From positions 1 through 49,138 of the forward strand of contig JAABNQ010000021.1 of the NCBI GenBank assembly GCA_009928435.1: DNA of 49,138 bases, written 5' to 3'. Of this stretch, positions 11,764 through 21,941 are shown in pieces. Position numbers and translations under genes: made by a program. The DNA is from Bacillus sp. HF117_J1_D. GTDB lineage: Bacteria > Bacillota > Bacilli > Bacillales > Bacillaceae_C. Under the pieces are notes generated by a model that was given only the letters and a program-made list of their open reading frames with translations, did no database searches and was not told the origin of the DNA. The number at the start of each line of letters is the position of its first letter. Within the stretch, counting starts at the first letter, position 1.

Positions 11764-12380
11764 GACAAGTCACTGCAACCGGATCAACCGTGGAAGAGGC
11801 AGTACAATCGGCTTTGGCTCAACTAGAAACTACAGAAGATCAAGTGGAAGTCAACATTATTGACCAAGGAAAAAGAGGATTATTTGGACTGTTTGGATCA
11901 CGCCCGGTTGTCGTTGAGGTGACAGCGAAACCGGGTGCTATCGAATCAGCAAAGCAGTTTTTACAAGACATCGTTCAAAATATGGGAATTGAAGCGGAAA
12001 TGGACATTGTTGAAAAAGATGATCGCAATGTTTTGTTCAATATTTCGGGCGAAAAGATGGGCTTGCTTATTGGAAAAAGAGGGCAGACTCTGAATGCCTT
12101 ACAATATTTGACGCAGCTTGTAGCCAACCGGCATTCATCCCATTATATAAGAGTGATTCTGAATCCGGAAGATTACAGGGATAGGCGAAAGGAAACGCTC
12201 GTGCGTCTTGCCAAAAGGCTTGCCTCCAAAGCAATGCAGATAGGAGAGCCGGTTTCACTGGAGCCCATGCCCAATTATGAACGAAAAATCATACATACAA
12301 TACTTGCTGACAACGCAGATGTCGAGACGATTTCCAAAGGGGAAGAGCCGAATCGATATGTTGTGATCCAGCCGAAATGA
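11760..12380 (+). CDS. jag: RNA-binding protein Jag (KhpB)
   Basis: 206 aa with the Jag N-terminal domain ([16 protein letters not shown] ... [10 protein letters not shown]), then a KH domain ([17 protein letters not shown]) and an R3H domain near the C-terminus ([13 protein letters not shown]). It is the partner of YidC and of KhpA in RNA binding and cell-envelope control. GTG start at 11760 overlaps the yidC stop. Confidence 0.96.
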   Translation: MRQVTATGSTVEEAVQSALAQLETTEDQVEVNIIDQGKRGLFGLFGSRPVVVEVTAKPGAIESAKQFLQDIVQNMGIEAEMDIVEKDDRNVLFNISGEKMGLLIGKRGQTLNALQYLTQLVANRHSSHYIRVILNPEDYRDRRKETLVRLAKRLASKAMQIGEPVSLEPMPNYERKIIHTILADNADVETISKGEEPNRYVVIQPK

Positions 12381-12408
12381 CATCTCCCAAATATGGGAGG
12401 TGTTTTTT
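12380..12408 (+). terminator. jag terminator
   Basis: ACATCTCCCA / TGGGAGGTGT stem with an AATA-type loop followed by a T run, directly at the jag stop codon. It ends the rpmH-rnpA-yidC-jag unit. Confidence 0.9.
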
Positions 12409-12526
12409 TGTATAAAATATTAAGCTTTTATGTGTCTATGACATACAGGAAGTACTAACTCCTTTGTGAAATCCTTCTGCTTTCTATCTCATTATTTTTT
12501 GAAAAAAACGTAATTCTATCGCATTG

Positions 12527-12618
12527 TTATTCACATGTGGATAAGTTAAAATAAAGAGTACGGCTTTTAGCTTGTGGATAGGGCCGGTGGTTTTGGACGA
12601 TAAATTTACTGTGGATTT
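12527..12618. other. DnaA-box cluster between jag and mnmE
   Basis: TTATTCACA (12527-12535), perfect inverted box TGTGGATAA (12536-12544), TGTGGATAG (12573-12581) and TGTGGATTT (12610-12618). The rest of the 270-bp gap shows no gene. B. subtilis also has a DnaA-binding cluster at jag-thdF(mnmE). Confidence 0.75.
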
Positions 12619-12651
12619 ATTTAAATATATTTTTTAAAAGAAGTGGTGAGC

Positions 12652-14040
12652 ATGTTGGATTTTGATACGATAGCGGCAATTTCCACGCCGCTTGGAGAAG
12701 GCGGAATCGCCATCGTCCGGATTAGTGGTGAGGAAGCAGTTGAGATAGCGGACAAAATCTTTCGAGGTGCAAGTGGAAAGAGGTTGAAAGAGGTCGCTTC
12801 CCATACGATTCATTATGGACGGCTCATCCGGCCGACAACAGAGGAAACGATAGAGGAAGTAATGGTAAGTGTCATGAGGGCACCACGAACATATACGAAA
12901 GAAGATGTTGTGGAAATCAATTGCCACGGTGGGATGGTGTCCGTTAACCGTGTGCTTCAATTGGTGTTGAACAACGGGGCAAGTCTTGCAGAACCTGGGG
13001 AATTTACCAAAAGAGCATTTCTAAATGGAAGAATCGATTTATCTCAGGCGGAAGCTGTGATGGATTTAATCCGTGCAAAAACAGACAAGGCAATGAATGT
13101 GGCTCTGGATCAAATGGAAGGGCGTCTTTCTAAATTAGTCACTGGTTTGCGTCAAGAAATTCTTGAAACTTTGGCACATGTAGAAGTGAATATCGACTAT
13201 CCTGAATATGATGATGTGGAAGAAATGACGCACCGCATGTTAACTGAAAAAGCGGATCATATTCAAAAAGAGATAAACAAATTACTAAAAACAGCTGAAC
13301 AAGGTAAAATATTGCGTGAAGGACTATCGACGGTCATTATTGGTCGTCCGAATGTCGGCAAGTCATCACTGCTTAATAGTCTTGTTCAGGAAAATAAAGC
13401 GATTGTTACGGATATTCCGGGAACAACAAGGGACGTCATTGAAGAATATGTGAACGTGCGTGGAGTACCTTTACGCTTAGTGGATACAGCGGGGATAAGG
13501 GAAACAGAAGATATAGTGGAAAGAATCGGCGTTGAGCGGTCAAGAAAGGTTCTTAAGGAAGCAGATTTGATTTTACTTGTGCTGAATTCAGCTGAACCGT
13601 TCACCCGGGAGGATGAGCAGCTGTTTGCAGCTGTCGACGGCATGGATGTCATTGTGATTGTCAATAAGACGGATCTGCCACGGAAAATAGATATGGAACA
13701 AGTCAAGAAAGTCGCAGGTAAGCATCGGGTCATCACTACTTCATTGCTGCAGGAAGAAGGCATTGACGATCTGGAGCAGGCGATAGCAGAGATGTTTTTC
13801 CATGGAGAATTGGAAGCCGGTGATATCACATATGTTTCAAACAGTCGGCATATCGCGCTCTTACATCAGGCGCTTCAAGCAATAGAAGATGTGCAAGGAG
13901 GTATCGCAGCGGGTACTCCAATTGATATTGTCCAAATCGATATGACAAGAACATGGGAACTGCTTGGCGAAATTATCGGAGATACGGTACAGGATAGTTT
14001 GATTGATCAGCTATTCTCTCAATTTTGTTTAGGAAAATAA
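12652..14040 (+). CDS. mnmE: tRNA modification GTPase MnmE
   Basis: 462-aa GTPase that, with MnmG, installs the carboxymethylaminomethyl group on wobble U34. N-terminal folate-binding domain begins [26 protein letters not shown]. The G domain has GRPNVGKSS, the switch [16 protein letters not shown] and NKTD, and the C-terminus is the expected CxGK (FCLGK). ATG at 12652 behind AAGTGGTGAG is preferred to the GTG 9 bp upstream by comparison with known N-termini. It lies 19 bp before mnmG. Confidence 0.98.
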   Translation: MLDFDTIAAISTPLGEGGIAIVRISGEEAVEIADKIFRGASGKRLKEVASHTIHYGRLIRPTTEETIEEVMVSVMRAPRTYTKEDVVEINCHGGMVSVNRVLQLVLNNGASLAEPGEFTKRAFLNGRIDLSQAEAVMDLIRAKTDKAMNVALDQMEGRLSKLVTGLRQEILETLAHVEVNIDYPEYDDVEEMTHRMLTEKADHIQKEINKLLKTAEQGKILREGLSTVIIGRPNVGKSSLLNSLVQENKAIVTDIPGTTRDVIEEYVNVRGVPLRLVDTAGIRETEDIVERIGVERSRKVLKEADLILLVLNSAEPFTREDEQLFAAVDGMDVIVIVNKTDLPRKIDMEQVKKVAGKHRVITTSLLQEEGIDDLEQAIAEMFFHGELEAGDITYVSNSRHIALLHQALQAIEDVQGGIAAGTPIDIVQIDMTRTWELLGEIIGDTVQDSLIDQLFSQFCLGK

Positions 14041-14059
14041 TTTAAAGGAGGTAAGAAGG

Positions 14060-15943
14060 ATGCAGCAATTTGAAGCAGGTCAATATGACATCATTGTAAT
14101 AGGAGCAGGGCATGCTGGATGTGAAGCAGGACTGGCTGCTGCCAGAATGGGTGCAAAAACTTTGATGATTACGATCAATCTGGATATGGTCGCTTTCATG
14201 CCGTGTAACCCGTCCATCGGCGGTCCGGCTAAAGGTGTTGTCGTCAGGGAAATTGACGCTCTTGGTGGTGAGATGGGTAAAAACATCGACAAAACCGCTA
14301 TTCAAATCAGAATGCTGAATACCGGAAAAGGGCCGGCGGTCCAAGCGTTGCGGGCACAGGCAGACAAGTTCCAATATCAGCATGAAATGAAAAATACACT
14401 TGAAAATGAACCAAATCTGACTTTGCATCAGGGCATGGTCGACGAGCTGCTTGTAGAAGACGGGATCTGCCATGGTGTTGTTACAATGACAGGCGCTATT
14501 TACCGCTCCAAAGCTGTTGTCATCACAACGGGAACGTTCCTTCGTGGTGAAATCATTTTGGGTGAATTGAAATATTCAAGCGGCCCAAATAATCAGCAGC
14601 CCTCTATCAAGCTTTCGGAACATTTGCAAGAGCTTGGCTTTGAAATGGAGCGCTTTAAAACGGGAACGCCGCCGCGGATCAACAGCCAGACAATTGATTA
14701 TAGTTTGACGGAGATCCAGCCAGGAGATAGGGAACCAAGGGCATTCAGCTATGACACAACGAAAATGATCACTGACCAGTTACCTTGCTGGCTAACGTAT
14801 ACGAATGAACATACCCACAGACTAATTGATGAAAACCTGCATCGATCCCCGATGTTTTCAGGAATGATCAAAGGAACAGGCGCCCGCTACTGTCCTTCCA
14901 TTGAAGATAAGGTAGTACGCTTTAGTGACAAGCCGCGCCATCAAATTTTCTTGGAGCCGGAAGGACGGCATACAAATGAAGTGTATGTTCAGGGGTTATC
15001 AACCAGTTTGCCGGAAGAAATACAGCATAAGCTGCTCAAAACAATTCCAGCATTAGAAAATGCTCGGATGATGAGACCGGGATATGCTATTGAATATGAT
15101 ACAATCGTACCTACTCAGCTCTGGCCAACATTGGAAACGAAAAAAATTAAAAATCTATACACTGCAGGACAGATTAACGGTACATCCGGGTATGAAGAGG
15201 CAGCGGCTCAAGGATTAATGGCGGGAATTAATGCGGCAAGAAATATATTTGGAAAAGCTGAAGTAATTTTAAGCCGCTCAGACGCTTATATCGGTGTCTT
15301 AATTGATGATCTTGTCACAAAAGGAACAAACGAGCCTTATCGGTTGCTAACTTCACGTGCAGAATACCGGCTTTTGCTCCGCCAGGACAATTGCGATCTT
15401 CGTCTGACAGATATAGGACATGAAATCGGATTGATTTCCCAGGAAAGATATGAGAAATTCATGAGGAAAAAAGCGGATATTGAAACAGAAATCAAACGCC
15501 TGCAGAAAACAATTTTAAAGCCGAATGAACAAACACAGGCGCTTATCCGAGAAGCAGGTGGAAGCGAATTGAAAGACGGGATTCGTGCATCCGATTTGTT
15601 GAAGCGGCCTGAAATGAAGTACTCTCATATTGTCCAGTTGATACCTGCTGAAAAAGAGCTGCCTGAAGATGTGATTGAACAAGTGGAAATTCAGATCAAA
15701 TACGATGGCTATATCGAGAAATCTTTGCAACAGGTGGAAAAACTGAAAAAACTTGAGAATAAGAAGATACCTGAAGATATTGATTATGATGCCATCAGTG
15801 GAATTGCAACAGAGGCACGGCAGAAGCTGAACAAAGTGCGTCCGCTTTCCATAGCTCAAGCGTCCCGCATTTCAGGAGTTAATCCGGCAGATATTTCCAT
15901 CCTTTTAGTGTATATTGAGCATGGAAAAATTGCCCGGGTATAA
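14060..15943 (+). CDS. mnmG: tRNA uridine-5-carboxymethylaminomethyl modification enzyme MnmG (GidA)
   Basis: 627-aa FAD-dependent partner of MnmE. Rossmann FAD motif [20 protein letters not shown] at the N-terminus; GidA signatures include [13 protein letters not shown], the [13 protein letters not shown] region and [22 protein letters not shown]. Usual length. Start ATG behind AAAGGAGGTAAGAAGG. A structured repeat separates it from rsmG. Confidence 0.99.
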   Translation: MQQFEAGQYDIIVIGAGHAGCEAGLAAARMGAKTLMITINLDMVAFMPCNPSIGGPAKGVVVREIDALGGEMGKNIDKTAIQIRMLNTGKGPAVQALRAQADKFQYQHEMKNTLENEPNLTLHQGMVDELLVEDGICHGVVTMTGAIYRSKAVVITTGTFLRGEIILGELKYSSGPNNQQPSIKLSEHLQELGFEMERFKTGTPPRINSQTIDYSLTEIQPGDREPRAFSYDTTKMITDQLPCWLTYTNEHTHRLIDENLHRSPMFSGMIKGTGARYCPSIEDKVVRFSDKPRHQIFLEPEGRHTNEVYVQGLSTSLPEEIQHKLLKTIPALENARMMRPGYAIEYDTIVPTQLWPTLETKKIKNLYTAGQINGTSGYEEAAAQGLMAGINAARNIFGKAEVILSRSDAYIGVLIDDLVTKGTNEPYRLLTSRAEYRLLLRQDNCDLRLTDIGHEIGLISQERYEKFMRKKADIETEIKRLQKTILKPNEQTQALIREAGGSELKDGIRASDLLKRPEMKYSHIVQLIPAEKELPEDVIEQVEIQIKYDGYIEKSLQQVEKLKKLENKKIPEDIDYDAISGIATEARQKLNKVRPLSIAQASRISGVNPADISILLVYIEHGKIARV

Positions 15944-15950
15944 GAAAAGC

Positions 15951-16021
15951 GGAAGACGGCCGCTTAGAGGCGACCCCAAGCCTCTGCCGTCTGAAGCTTA
16001 TCGGAGGTGGCCGATAGGCGA
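15951..16021. repeat. Structured interspersed repeat between mnmG and rsmG
   Basis: GC-rich insertion-like sequence forming two hairpins: AGACGGC ... GCCGTCT enclosing AGAGGC / GCCTCT, and next to it TATCGG / CCGATA. It resembles the short non-coding repeats scattered in Bacillus genomes (bcr-like). It fills most of the 113-bp gap. Family naming is inference. Confidence 0.6.
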
Positions 16022-16056
16022 TTATCCCTCAATATGCTTAAGAAAGGGTCAACTAA

Positions 16057-16773
16057 ATGAATATTGAGCAATTTACGGAACAATTAAAGAACAAAGGCAT
16101 CGAATTGAGTTCCCGCCAGTTGGAACAATTCGAACTTTATTACAAGCTCCTTGTAGAGTGGAATGAAAAAATGAATCTAACAGCCATCACCGATCATGAT
16201 GAAGTGTATTTAAAACACTTCTATGATTCGGTGAGTGCCGCTTTTTTTCTCGATTTTAATCAAACTTTATCGCTTTGTGATGTAGGAGCAGGTGCCGGCT
16301 TTCCAAGTATTCCACTGAAAATCTGCTTTCCGGATATTAAAGTAACGATTGTAGATTCATTGAAAAAACGAATCACTTTTCTAGGTGAGCTTGCAAAGGA
16401 ATTGGAGCTTAACGACACATTCTTTTTTCATGATAGGGCGGAAACTTTTGCGAAAAAAGAAGAGTTCCGTGAGCAGTTTGATATAGTGACGGCACGTGCT
16501 GTTGCAAGAATGTCAGTTTTGAGTGAACTTTGCTTGCCGCTTGTCAAACGGGATGGCCTATTCGTTGCTCTAAAGGCGGCTAATGCAGAAGAGGAACTTG
16601 CCGCTAGTGAAAAAGCGTTCAAGCAGCTTGGTGGAAAATTAGTGGATGTCCATTCTTTCCAACTGCCGATCGAAGAAAGTGAGCGTAATATTATTATCGT
16701 GGAGAAGGTGAAAAAAACACCTAAAAAATTCCCACGAAAGCCAGGGACTCCCAATAAATTGCCATTGGAATAA
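16057..16773 (+). CDS. rsmG: 16S rRNA (guanine527-N7)-methyltransferase RsmG (GidB)
   Basis: 238-aa SAM-dependent methyltransferase modifying G527 in the 530 loop of 16S rRNA; its loss gives low-level streptomycin resistance in other bacteria. SAM motif [16 protein letters not shown] at about residues 70-85; end is the basic tail [19 protein letters not shown] typical of Bacillus RsmG. ATG start behind AAAGGGTCAACTAA. Confidence 0.98.
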   Translation: MNIEQFTEQLKNKGIELSSRQLEQFELYYKLLVEWNEKMNLTAITDHDEVYLKHFYDSVSAAFFLDFNQTLSLCDVGAGAGFPSIPLKICFPDIKVTIVDSLKKRITFLGELAKELELNDTFFFHDRAETFAKKEEFREQFDIVTARAVARMSVLSELCLPLVKRDGLFVALKAANAEEELAASEKAFKQLGGKLVDVHSFQLPIEESERNIIIVEKVKKTPKKFPRKPGTPNKLPLE

Positions 16774-16907
16774 TTTTTTATATATTTTAAGTTTAACTAG
16801 AGTTGTTGCTTAGCTGTTTCCTGCTTTTTTAAATACGGCAGGAAAAATAGCTAAAAAAATAGTATGATGTATAAAAGGGAGTTACTATTTCAAGGTGGTG
16901 TAGAAGG

Positions 16908-17768
16908 ATGAAACATCCTTTCTCGCGTTTTTTTGGCTTGGGTGATAAAGAGCTGCCTGTAGAGAATGAGAGAGAGGCAGAAGATTTGGTAGAACGGGAA
17001 GAAGTTAGGAATATTTCTGTTTCCGCCATTACTCCGAACCGGTTTCAACCACGGACTATTTTTGATGAGTCAAAAATAGAGGAACTAGCCCGTACGATCC
17101 ATACACACGGAATCATCCAGCCGATTGTCGTCAGAGAAGCAGAAAATGAACAATTTGAAATTATTGCGGGTGAACGGCGATTTCGCGCTGTCAAGATGCT
17201 TGGCTGGGATGAAATACCCGCGATTATTAAAAATATGAATGACACGGAGACTGCCTCCGTCGCATTGATAGAGAACCTGCAAAGGGAGGAGCTGACTCCT
17301 ATTGAAGAAGCCCTAGCATACGGAAAGCTGCTGGAGCTTCATAATTTGACGCAGGAAGCATTGGCTCAGAGACTGGGAAAAGGTCAGTCTACTGTGGCAA
17401 ACAAACTTCGTCTTCTTAAACTTCCGGAAGAAGTACAGGAAGGTCTTTTAAAAAAGGAAATCACTGAGCGCCATGCCCGTGCTTTGATTCCATTAAAAGA
17501 CGCAGAGAAACAAATTAAATTAATGGAAGTCATTATTGAGAAAAATCTGAATGTCAAACAGACGGAAGAGCAGGTGGACAAGATTTTATCGAGCGACAAG
17601 CCTAAACCCGCCAAAAGGCGGAAAGCGATCAGCAAAGATATGCGGATTGCTGTCAATACGATTCGCCAGTCGCTTTCTATGGTAGCTGATACAGGAATTA
17701 AACTGGATTCCACCGAGGAAGATTTCGATCAATACTACCAAATTACGATTAAAATTCCAAAAAAATAA
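16908..17768 (+). CDS. noc: Nucleoid occlusion protein Noc
   Basis: 286-aa ParB-family CTP-dependent clamp that spreads from its DNA sites, binds membrane and blocks FtsZ assembly over the nucleoid. N-terminus [12 protein letters not shown] is the membrane-targeting amphipathic helix of Noc. The CTP-binding ParB motif is [15 protein letters not shown], with the HTH in [24 protein letters not shown]. The lack of the true ParB start and its place before soj-spo0J distinguish it from Spo0J. ATG start behind AAGGTGGTGTAGAAGG. Confidence 0.97.
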   Translation: MKHPFSRFFGLGDKELPVENEREAEDLVEREEVRNISVSAITPNRFQPRTIFDESKIEELARTIHTHGIIQPIVVREAENEQFEIIAGERRFRAVKMLGWDEIPAIIKNMNDTETASVALIENLQREELTPIEEALAYGKLLELHNLTQEALAQRLGKGQSTVANKLRLLKLPEEVQEGLLKKEITERHARALIPLKDAEKQIKLMEVIIEKNLNVKQTEEQVDKILSSDKPKPAKRRKAISKDMRIAVNTIRQSLSMVADTGIKLDSTEEDFDQYYQITIKIPKK

Positions 17769-17845
17769 GAATGTATCTACTTGCTATTATTTAAGATGTT
17801 TTATCGTATTATAGATGAATATCGAGCTTTCTTTTGGATAGATTA

Positions 17846-17880
17846 GAATCCTGATAATGCATATTTATCAGGATTCCTTA
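17846..17880 (+). terminator. noc terminator
   Basis: 12-bp perfect stem GAATCCTGATAA (17846-17857) / TTATCAGGATTC (17865-17876) with a 7-nt loop; the following T tract is weak. Confidence 0.7.
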
Positions 17881-17916
17881 TTCTCTAGCTGTTGCGGTAA
17901 TTGCTAGTATGGCCTA

Positions 17917-18017
17917 TTTGTTTATTGGCTTAGTTTTTGTATAATATTTTCAACACCTTATGAATTGCTAAATTGGAAATCCGGCTCTTTTAATAGAGAG
18001 CTGGTTTTTTATTTTTT
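17917..18017 (+). ncRNA. Possible short transcript between noc and soj
   Basis: A promoter-like pair TTTGTT (17917-17922), 17-bp spacer, TATAAT (17940-17945) is followed after about 35 nt by a terminator: CCGGCTCT (17981-17988) / AGAGCTGG (17997-18004) and T runs. The predicted RNA is about 60-65 nt, with no ORF. The remaining 17769-18210 gap holds the noc terminator and the soj promoter region (extended -10-like TGTTAAAAT near 18153). Confidence 0.3.
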
Positions 18018-18210
18018 TACATGCATGTTTTCAAATCAAAGTACTGTTTCTGTATTTTTATAGTTTGAGAAATGGTTGGCTACTACTTTTTGATAAGTGA
18101 CAAACGATGTTTTAAATATTTTAGGATTTAAGATTAAATGCGGCGTATTATTTGTTAAAATAGATTAGGTGCGAACAATTTTCGTAGGAAGTAAGGGGTA
18201 GGTGAAATTG

Positions 18211-18972
18211 TTGGGAAAGATTATTTCCATAGCCAACCAAAAAGGGGGCGTCGGAAAAACGACCACCTCTATCAATTTAGGGGCCTGTTTGGCTTACATC
18301 GGAAAAAAAGTATTAATTGTAGATATAGACCCGCAAGGCAATGCGACGAGCGGAGCGGGAGTTGATAAAGGGGATGTCAACGAATGCGTCTATGACGTGC
18401 TTGTTGATGATGCAGATATTAAAAAGGTAATCCAGGAGACGGCGGTGGAAAATCTGTCAGTGGTCCCATCAACCATTCAATTGGCAGGGGCTGAAATTGA
18501 GTTGGTTCCGACTATCTCAAGGGAAGTTCGTTTAAAACGCGCCTTGGATGAAGTAAGGGATCAATATGATTTTATTTTGATAGATTGCCCTCCATCACTC
18601 GGATTACTGACAATTAATGCTTTGACGGCATCTGATTCAGTGTTAATACCGGTACAATGCGAATATTATGCGTTGGAAGGACTCAGTCAGTTATTAAATA
18701 CAGTTCGGATTGTGCAAAAACATTTAAATCAAGAGCTGATGATCGAGGGTGTGTTGTTAACGATGCTAGATGCCCGGACTAATCTTGGTCTCCAAGTGAT
18801 TCAGGAAGTGAAGAAATACTTTCAAAATAAAGTCTACCAAACAGTGATTCCAAGAAATATCAGGCTGAGTGAAGCGCCAAGTCACGGGCAGCCAATCATC
18901 ATTTATGATCCTAGATCAAGGGGAGCGGAAGTTTACTTAGAACTCGCAAAGGAAGTGGCTGAAATTGGCTAA
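18211..18972 (+). CDS. soj: Chromosome-partitioning ATPase Soj (ParA)
   Basis: 253-aa deviant-Walker ParA ATPase. Walker A is NQKGGVGKTTTS, Walker A' and B are IDPQGNATSG and FILIDCPPSLG. It moves origins with Spo0J and also regulates DnaA directly. TTG at 18211 gives MGKIISIANQKGG, the same start and length as B. subtilis Soj; a GTG 9 bp upstream (18202) is also possible. Overlaps spo0J by 8 bp. Confidence 0.97.
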   Translation: MGKIISIANQKGGVGKTTTSINLGACLAYIGKKVLIVDIDPQGNATSGAGVDKGDVNECVYDVLVDDADIKKVIQETAVENLSVVPSTIQLAGAEIELVPTISREVRLKRALDEVRDQYDFILIDCPPSLGLLTINALTASDSVLIPVQCEYYALEGLSQLLNTVRIVQKHLNQELMIEGVLLTMLDARTNLGLQVIQEVKKYFQNKVYQTVIPRNIRLSEAPSHGQPIIIYDPRSRGAEVYLELAKEVAEIG

Positions 18973-19819
18973 AGGACTTGGAAAAGGCATTAATGCTTTG
19001 TTTGCGAACATAGATGTGGATGTAGGGTCAGAGGAGACGGTCCGAGAAATCCAATTGACCGAAATTAAGCCTAATCCCTATCAACCACGGAAAATTTTTT
19101 CCGCTGAAGCGATTGATGAGCTCAAGGAATCCATTAAGGAGCACGGCATTTTACAGCCGATTATCGTAAGGAAAAGCGGAAAAGGATATGAAATTGTTGC
19201 AGGGGAAAGGCGATTTCGTGCAGCAAAAGCCGCACAGTTCAAAAAAATCCCTGCAGTGGTCCGAGAATTTAATGATTCTCAAATGATGGAGCTTGCTGTG
19301 TTGGAAAACTTGCAACGTGAGGACCTGACGCCAATGGAAGAAGCGGCGGCTTATCAAACGTTAATGGACAAGCTTGGCGTTACACAGGAAGACCTTGCCA
19401 GAAGACTTGGAAAAAGCAGGCCTTATATTGCTAACCATGTTAGGTTACTGACATTGCCTCCAAAAATCCAAAAGCTGATTACCGATGGAAAATTAACAAT
19501 GGGTCATGGAAGGACATTGCTTGGACTTAAGCAGAAAAACAAGATGCTTTCCGTAGCGGAGCAGACGATAAAAGAAGAACTAAACGTCCGTCAATTAGAG
19601 CGGCTAATCCAGAGACTCAATGAAAATGTTCCACGTGAAACAAAAAAGAAAGCCGTTAAGAAAGACGTTTTCATAAGGGAACGGGAAGATCATCTGAGAG
19701 AAAAATTCGGAACAACGGTGACAATTAGTCAGAATAAGAAAAAGGGGAAAATCGAAATCGAGTTTCTTTCCCCGGAAGATTTGGAACGTATTTTAGAAAT
19801 AATGGGGTTAAGCGAATAA
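18965..19819 (+). CDS. spo0J: Chromosome-partitioning protein Spo0J (ParB)
   Basis: 284-aa ParB CTPase clamp that loads at parS, recruits SMC and stimulates Soj. N-terminus MAKGLGKGINALF, CTP-binding motif [19 protein letters not shown] around VTQEDLARRLGKSRPYIANHVRLL and a C-terminal dimer domain. TTG start overlaps the soj stop. The coding sequence itself contains a parS site, as in B. subtilis. Confidence 0.98.
   Translation: MAKGLGKGINALFANIDVDVGSEETVREIQLTEIKPNPYQPRKIFSAEAIDELKESIKEHGILQPIIVRKSGKGYEIVAGERRFRAAKAAQFKKIPAVVREFNDSQMMELAVLENLQREDLTPMEEAAAYQTLMDKLGVTQEDLARRLGKSRPYIANHVRLLTLPPKIQKLITDGKLTMGHGRTLLGLKQKNKMLSVAEQTIKEELNVRQLERLIQRLNENVPRETKKKAVKKDVFIREREDHLREKFGTTVTISQNKKKGKIEIEFLSPEDLERILEIMGLSE
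19627..19642. promoter_or_regulatory. parS site in spo0J
   Basis: TGTTCCACGTGAAACA, an exact match to the bacterial parS consensus TGTTNCACGTGAAACA, inside the spo0J coding region about 9.5 kb from oriC. It is the loading site for Spo0J and SMC. Confidence 0.97.
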
Positions 19820-19825
19820 ACTGGG

Positions 19826-19879
19826 AGGGGTCTGACCCCCACCACGGTAATGCGTTAAAGCAGTGGGGGTCAGACCCCT
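19826..19879. terminator. Bidirectional terminator/repeat between convergent spo0J and yyaC
   Basis: 17-bp perfect inverted repeat AGGGGTCTGACCCCCAC (19826-19842) / GTGGGGGTCAGACCCCT (19863-19879), each arm itself containing the palindrome GGGGTCTGACCCC. It occupies the whole gap between the two stops. The stem could terminate both genes, but the T tracts are poor, and the sequence looks like an interspersed repeat reused at this spot. Confidence 0.65.
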
Positions 19880-19880
19880 G

Positions 19881-20489
19881 CTATTTTGCTGGTTTTCTTT
19901 TGACAAGGTTGAAACCGATTGACTGGAAGGTTCTTTTTTTGTCGTAGATTCTATCGGCTTCGACAAGGGCTGCGGATATTTTTTTCGCTAGCTTCATCAC
20001 GAGGTTTAGACGTGTATTTTGGAGTACGACGAATTCCATATGTCCCGCCATATTGACAATGCCTGTAATAAAAGCTTCTCCTACTTCCGGGAGCTTTTTA
20101 TTTACCCCAGCTCCAGGCTTAATGGGACCTGTGCCAACCTTGATTTCTCCGATACTTTCCATTCTGCCCAAACAAGCGTCTATACCAATGATGAAAGGAT
20201 TTTTGTAGGTGCTTTTTACATACTTCAAAATTTCCTTCAAGTTCATGGCATGTACGGGATTCTCCAATGTCCCGTAAACATGAAAGAAATTCGTCCCGGC
20301 TTCAGATAAGAAAGATCCGATTAATGGTCCGAGTGAATCCCCGGTTGACCGATCTGTTCCAATGCAAATGATGATGACAGGCTGATTTTTCTGTGAGGGA
20401 AGAAGATCCAAAAGAGCATCGGATATTTTATGAATCGCTGTTTGATCCTCAAAATGTACAATAGTATCAATTATATTCTGTTGCTCCAC
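19881..20489 (-). CDS. yyaC: Spore protease-like protein YyaC (DUF1256)
   Basis: About 202-aa DUF1256 protein related to the GPR spore protease fold. Conserved residues sit in CIGTDRSTGDSLGPLIG, GIDACLGRMESIGEI and GPIKPGAGVNKKLPEVG. It is expressed in sporulating Bacillus and marks the organism as a spore former. The reading frame opens at 20507, but GTG at 20489 has AAGGGGG six nt upstream and is the likelier start. It is the only minus-strand gene in the rpmH-to-rlmH arm, convergent with spo0J. Confidence 0.93.
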   Translation of the reverse strand: MEQQNIIDTIVHFEDQTAIHKISDALLDLLPSQKNQPVIIICIGTDRSTGDSLGPLIGSFLSEAGTNFFHVYGTLENPVHAMNLKEILKYVKSTYKNPFIIGIDACLGRMESIGEIKVGTGPIKPGAGVNKKLPEVGEAFITGIVNMAGHMEFVVLQNTRLNLVMKLAKKISAALVEADRIYDKKRTFQSIGFNLVKRKPAK

Positions 20490-20674
20490 TCCAATCCCCC
20501 TTAGCACTTGTCATAGTAGACCGTTCAATTTCTATATTTGCTAATCAGTATACGAAGAACTACCCTTTTCTATACATGGAGATGGGCAAGAGAAGACTTT
20601 TTATGATTGGAAAGGGGCATCATTTATTGTTAAAATAAAGGAATGAATTCAAGAAGTGGATCAGGTGAACAAAA

Positions 20675-21583
20675 ATGAAGCAACTTCCAGATTTCGAGAA
20701 GGAAACGAATATATTGTTAAAAAAGCTGACCAACCCTGAATTATGGATCAATTATGGTTTGATCGCTTTAAAAATTATCATTATTATAATTTTGTCTACC
20801 ATCGTCATACGAGTCGGAAAGGCTGCGATTGGAAGAATATTCAAAAGAAGATCCAATGTGCCGATGCAATTTTCGGAGAGGCGTGAGGCAACGCTTGTCA
20901 AACTGTTGCAAAATATCCTAGCGTATACGGTTTATTTTATTGCTATCGTCACAATTCTTTCGGCATTATCAATTGATGTAAAAGGAATTCTGGCAGGTGC
21001 GGGCATTCTGGGACTTGCCGTTGGCTTTGGCGCTCAGAACCTTGTGAAAGATGTTATTGGCGGATTTTTCATCATCTTTGAAGACCAATTTTCCGTTGGA
21101 GACTATGTTCGAATTGGAGAATTTGAAGGAACCGTCGAAGAAATTGGGCTTCGGACAACGAAAATATTGAACTGGACAGGTGAGCTCTACATTCTTCAAA
21201 ATGGCAATATTACAGAAGTGACGAATTTTTCGCTTCACAATAGTGTAGCAGTTGTAGATATTTATCTTGGTTATCAGGCAGATTTGAAAAAAGTGGAAGT
21301 TTTGATGGAAGATTTGCTGAAAACAATGCCGCAAAAATATGAACAAATTGTTGGGACGCCCAGCGTGCTTGGGGTCCAGCAATTAGGTGCATCTGAAATT
21401 GTCCTACGGGTAACTGCGGAGACGTTGCCGCTTCAAAATGCCTTTATTGCAAGGGAGCTTCGAAAGGCAATCAAACTTGAATTAGATGCACAACAGGTGG
21501 AAGTTCCATATCAGCGCATTGTGATGATGCAAGGGAGCGATCACCCAAAAAACAATCATTTTAGTGACCGGCAAGGGGGATAA
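20675..21583 (+). CDS. Small-conductance mechanosensitive channel (MscS family)
   Basis: 302 aa. Three hydrophobic segments (about 24-45, 72-95, 97-130); the third carries the MscS pore pattern GILAGAGILGLAVGFGAQNLVKDVIGG, followed by the beta domain starting EDQFSVGDYVRIGEFEGTVEEIGLRTTKI. It releases solutes on hypo-osmotic shock. ATG behind CAGGTGA; 2 bp before the DUF951 gene, so one operon. An extended -10-like TGTTAAAAT lies at about 20628-20636. Confidence 0.95.
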   Translation: MKQLPDFEKETNILLKKLTNPELWINYGLIALKIIIIIILSTIVIRVGKAAIGRIFKRRSNVPMQFSERREATLVKLLQNILAYTVYFIAIVTILSALSIDVKGILAGAGILGLAVGFGAQNLVKDVIGGFFIIFEDQFSVGDYVRIGEFEGTVEEIGLRTTKILNWTGELYILQNGNITEVTNFSLHNSVAVVDIYLGYQADLKKVEVLMEDLLKTMPQKYEQIVGTPSVLGVQQLGASEIVLRVTAETLPLQNAFIARELRKAIKLELDAQQVEVPYQRIVMMQGSDHPKNNHFSDRQGG

Positions 21584-21585
21584 GA

Positions 21586-21783
21586 ATGGAAAAAAAGGAA
21601 TTTAACCTTCAAGACGTTGTTGAAATGAAAAAACCTCATCCATGTGGAACCAATCGTTGGCGGATTATACGAATGGGGATGGATATCCGGATAAAATGCG
21701 AAGGCTGTGGACATAGCGTTATGCTCCCAAGGCGGGAGTTCACAAGAAAAATGAAAAAGATTTTAGAAAAGCATGAGGAGTGA
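21586..21783 (+). CDS. DUF951 domain protein
   Basis: 65 aa. Conserved PHPCGTNRWRIIRMGMDIRI then CEGCGHSVMLPRREF; the single Cys plus CxxC suggests metal binding. Its family is regularly found between mscS and ychF in Bacillales; no function is established. Start ATG 2 bp after mscS, with the SD (AAGGGGG) inside the mscS end. Confidence 0.9.
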   Translation: MEKKEFNLQDVVEMKKPHPCGTNRWRIIRMGMDIRIKCEGCGHSVMLPRREFTRKMKKILEKHEE

Positions 21784-21800
21784 CCGTCATGCTTTTTCTA
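21767..21800 (+). terminator. Terminator overlapping the DUF951 stop
   Basis: AAAAGCATGA (21767-21776) / TCATGCTTTT (21787-21796) with the stop codon in the loop, followed by more T. It ends the mscS-DUF951 unit before ychF. Confidence 0.85.
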
Positions 21801-21941
21801 TTGAAAGGACGGAGAGCTAGCGGTTTTTACTCTTGTATGGGGCAAAGCTACTGCAATTCACCTTGCGCTTTTTCCTTTCAGTCTCTATAATTATGAATGG
21901 ATTGGGGGCAGAGCCTGTCCCGACAAAGAGGAGTGACCGAA

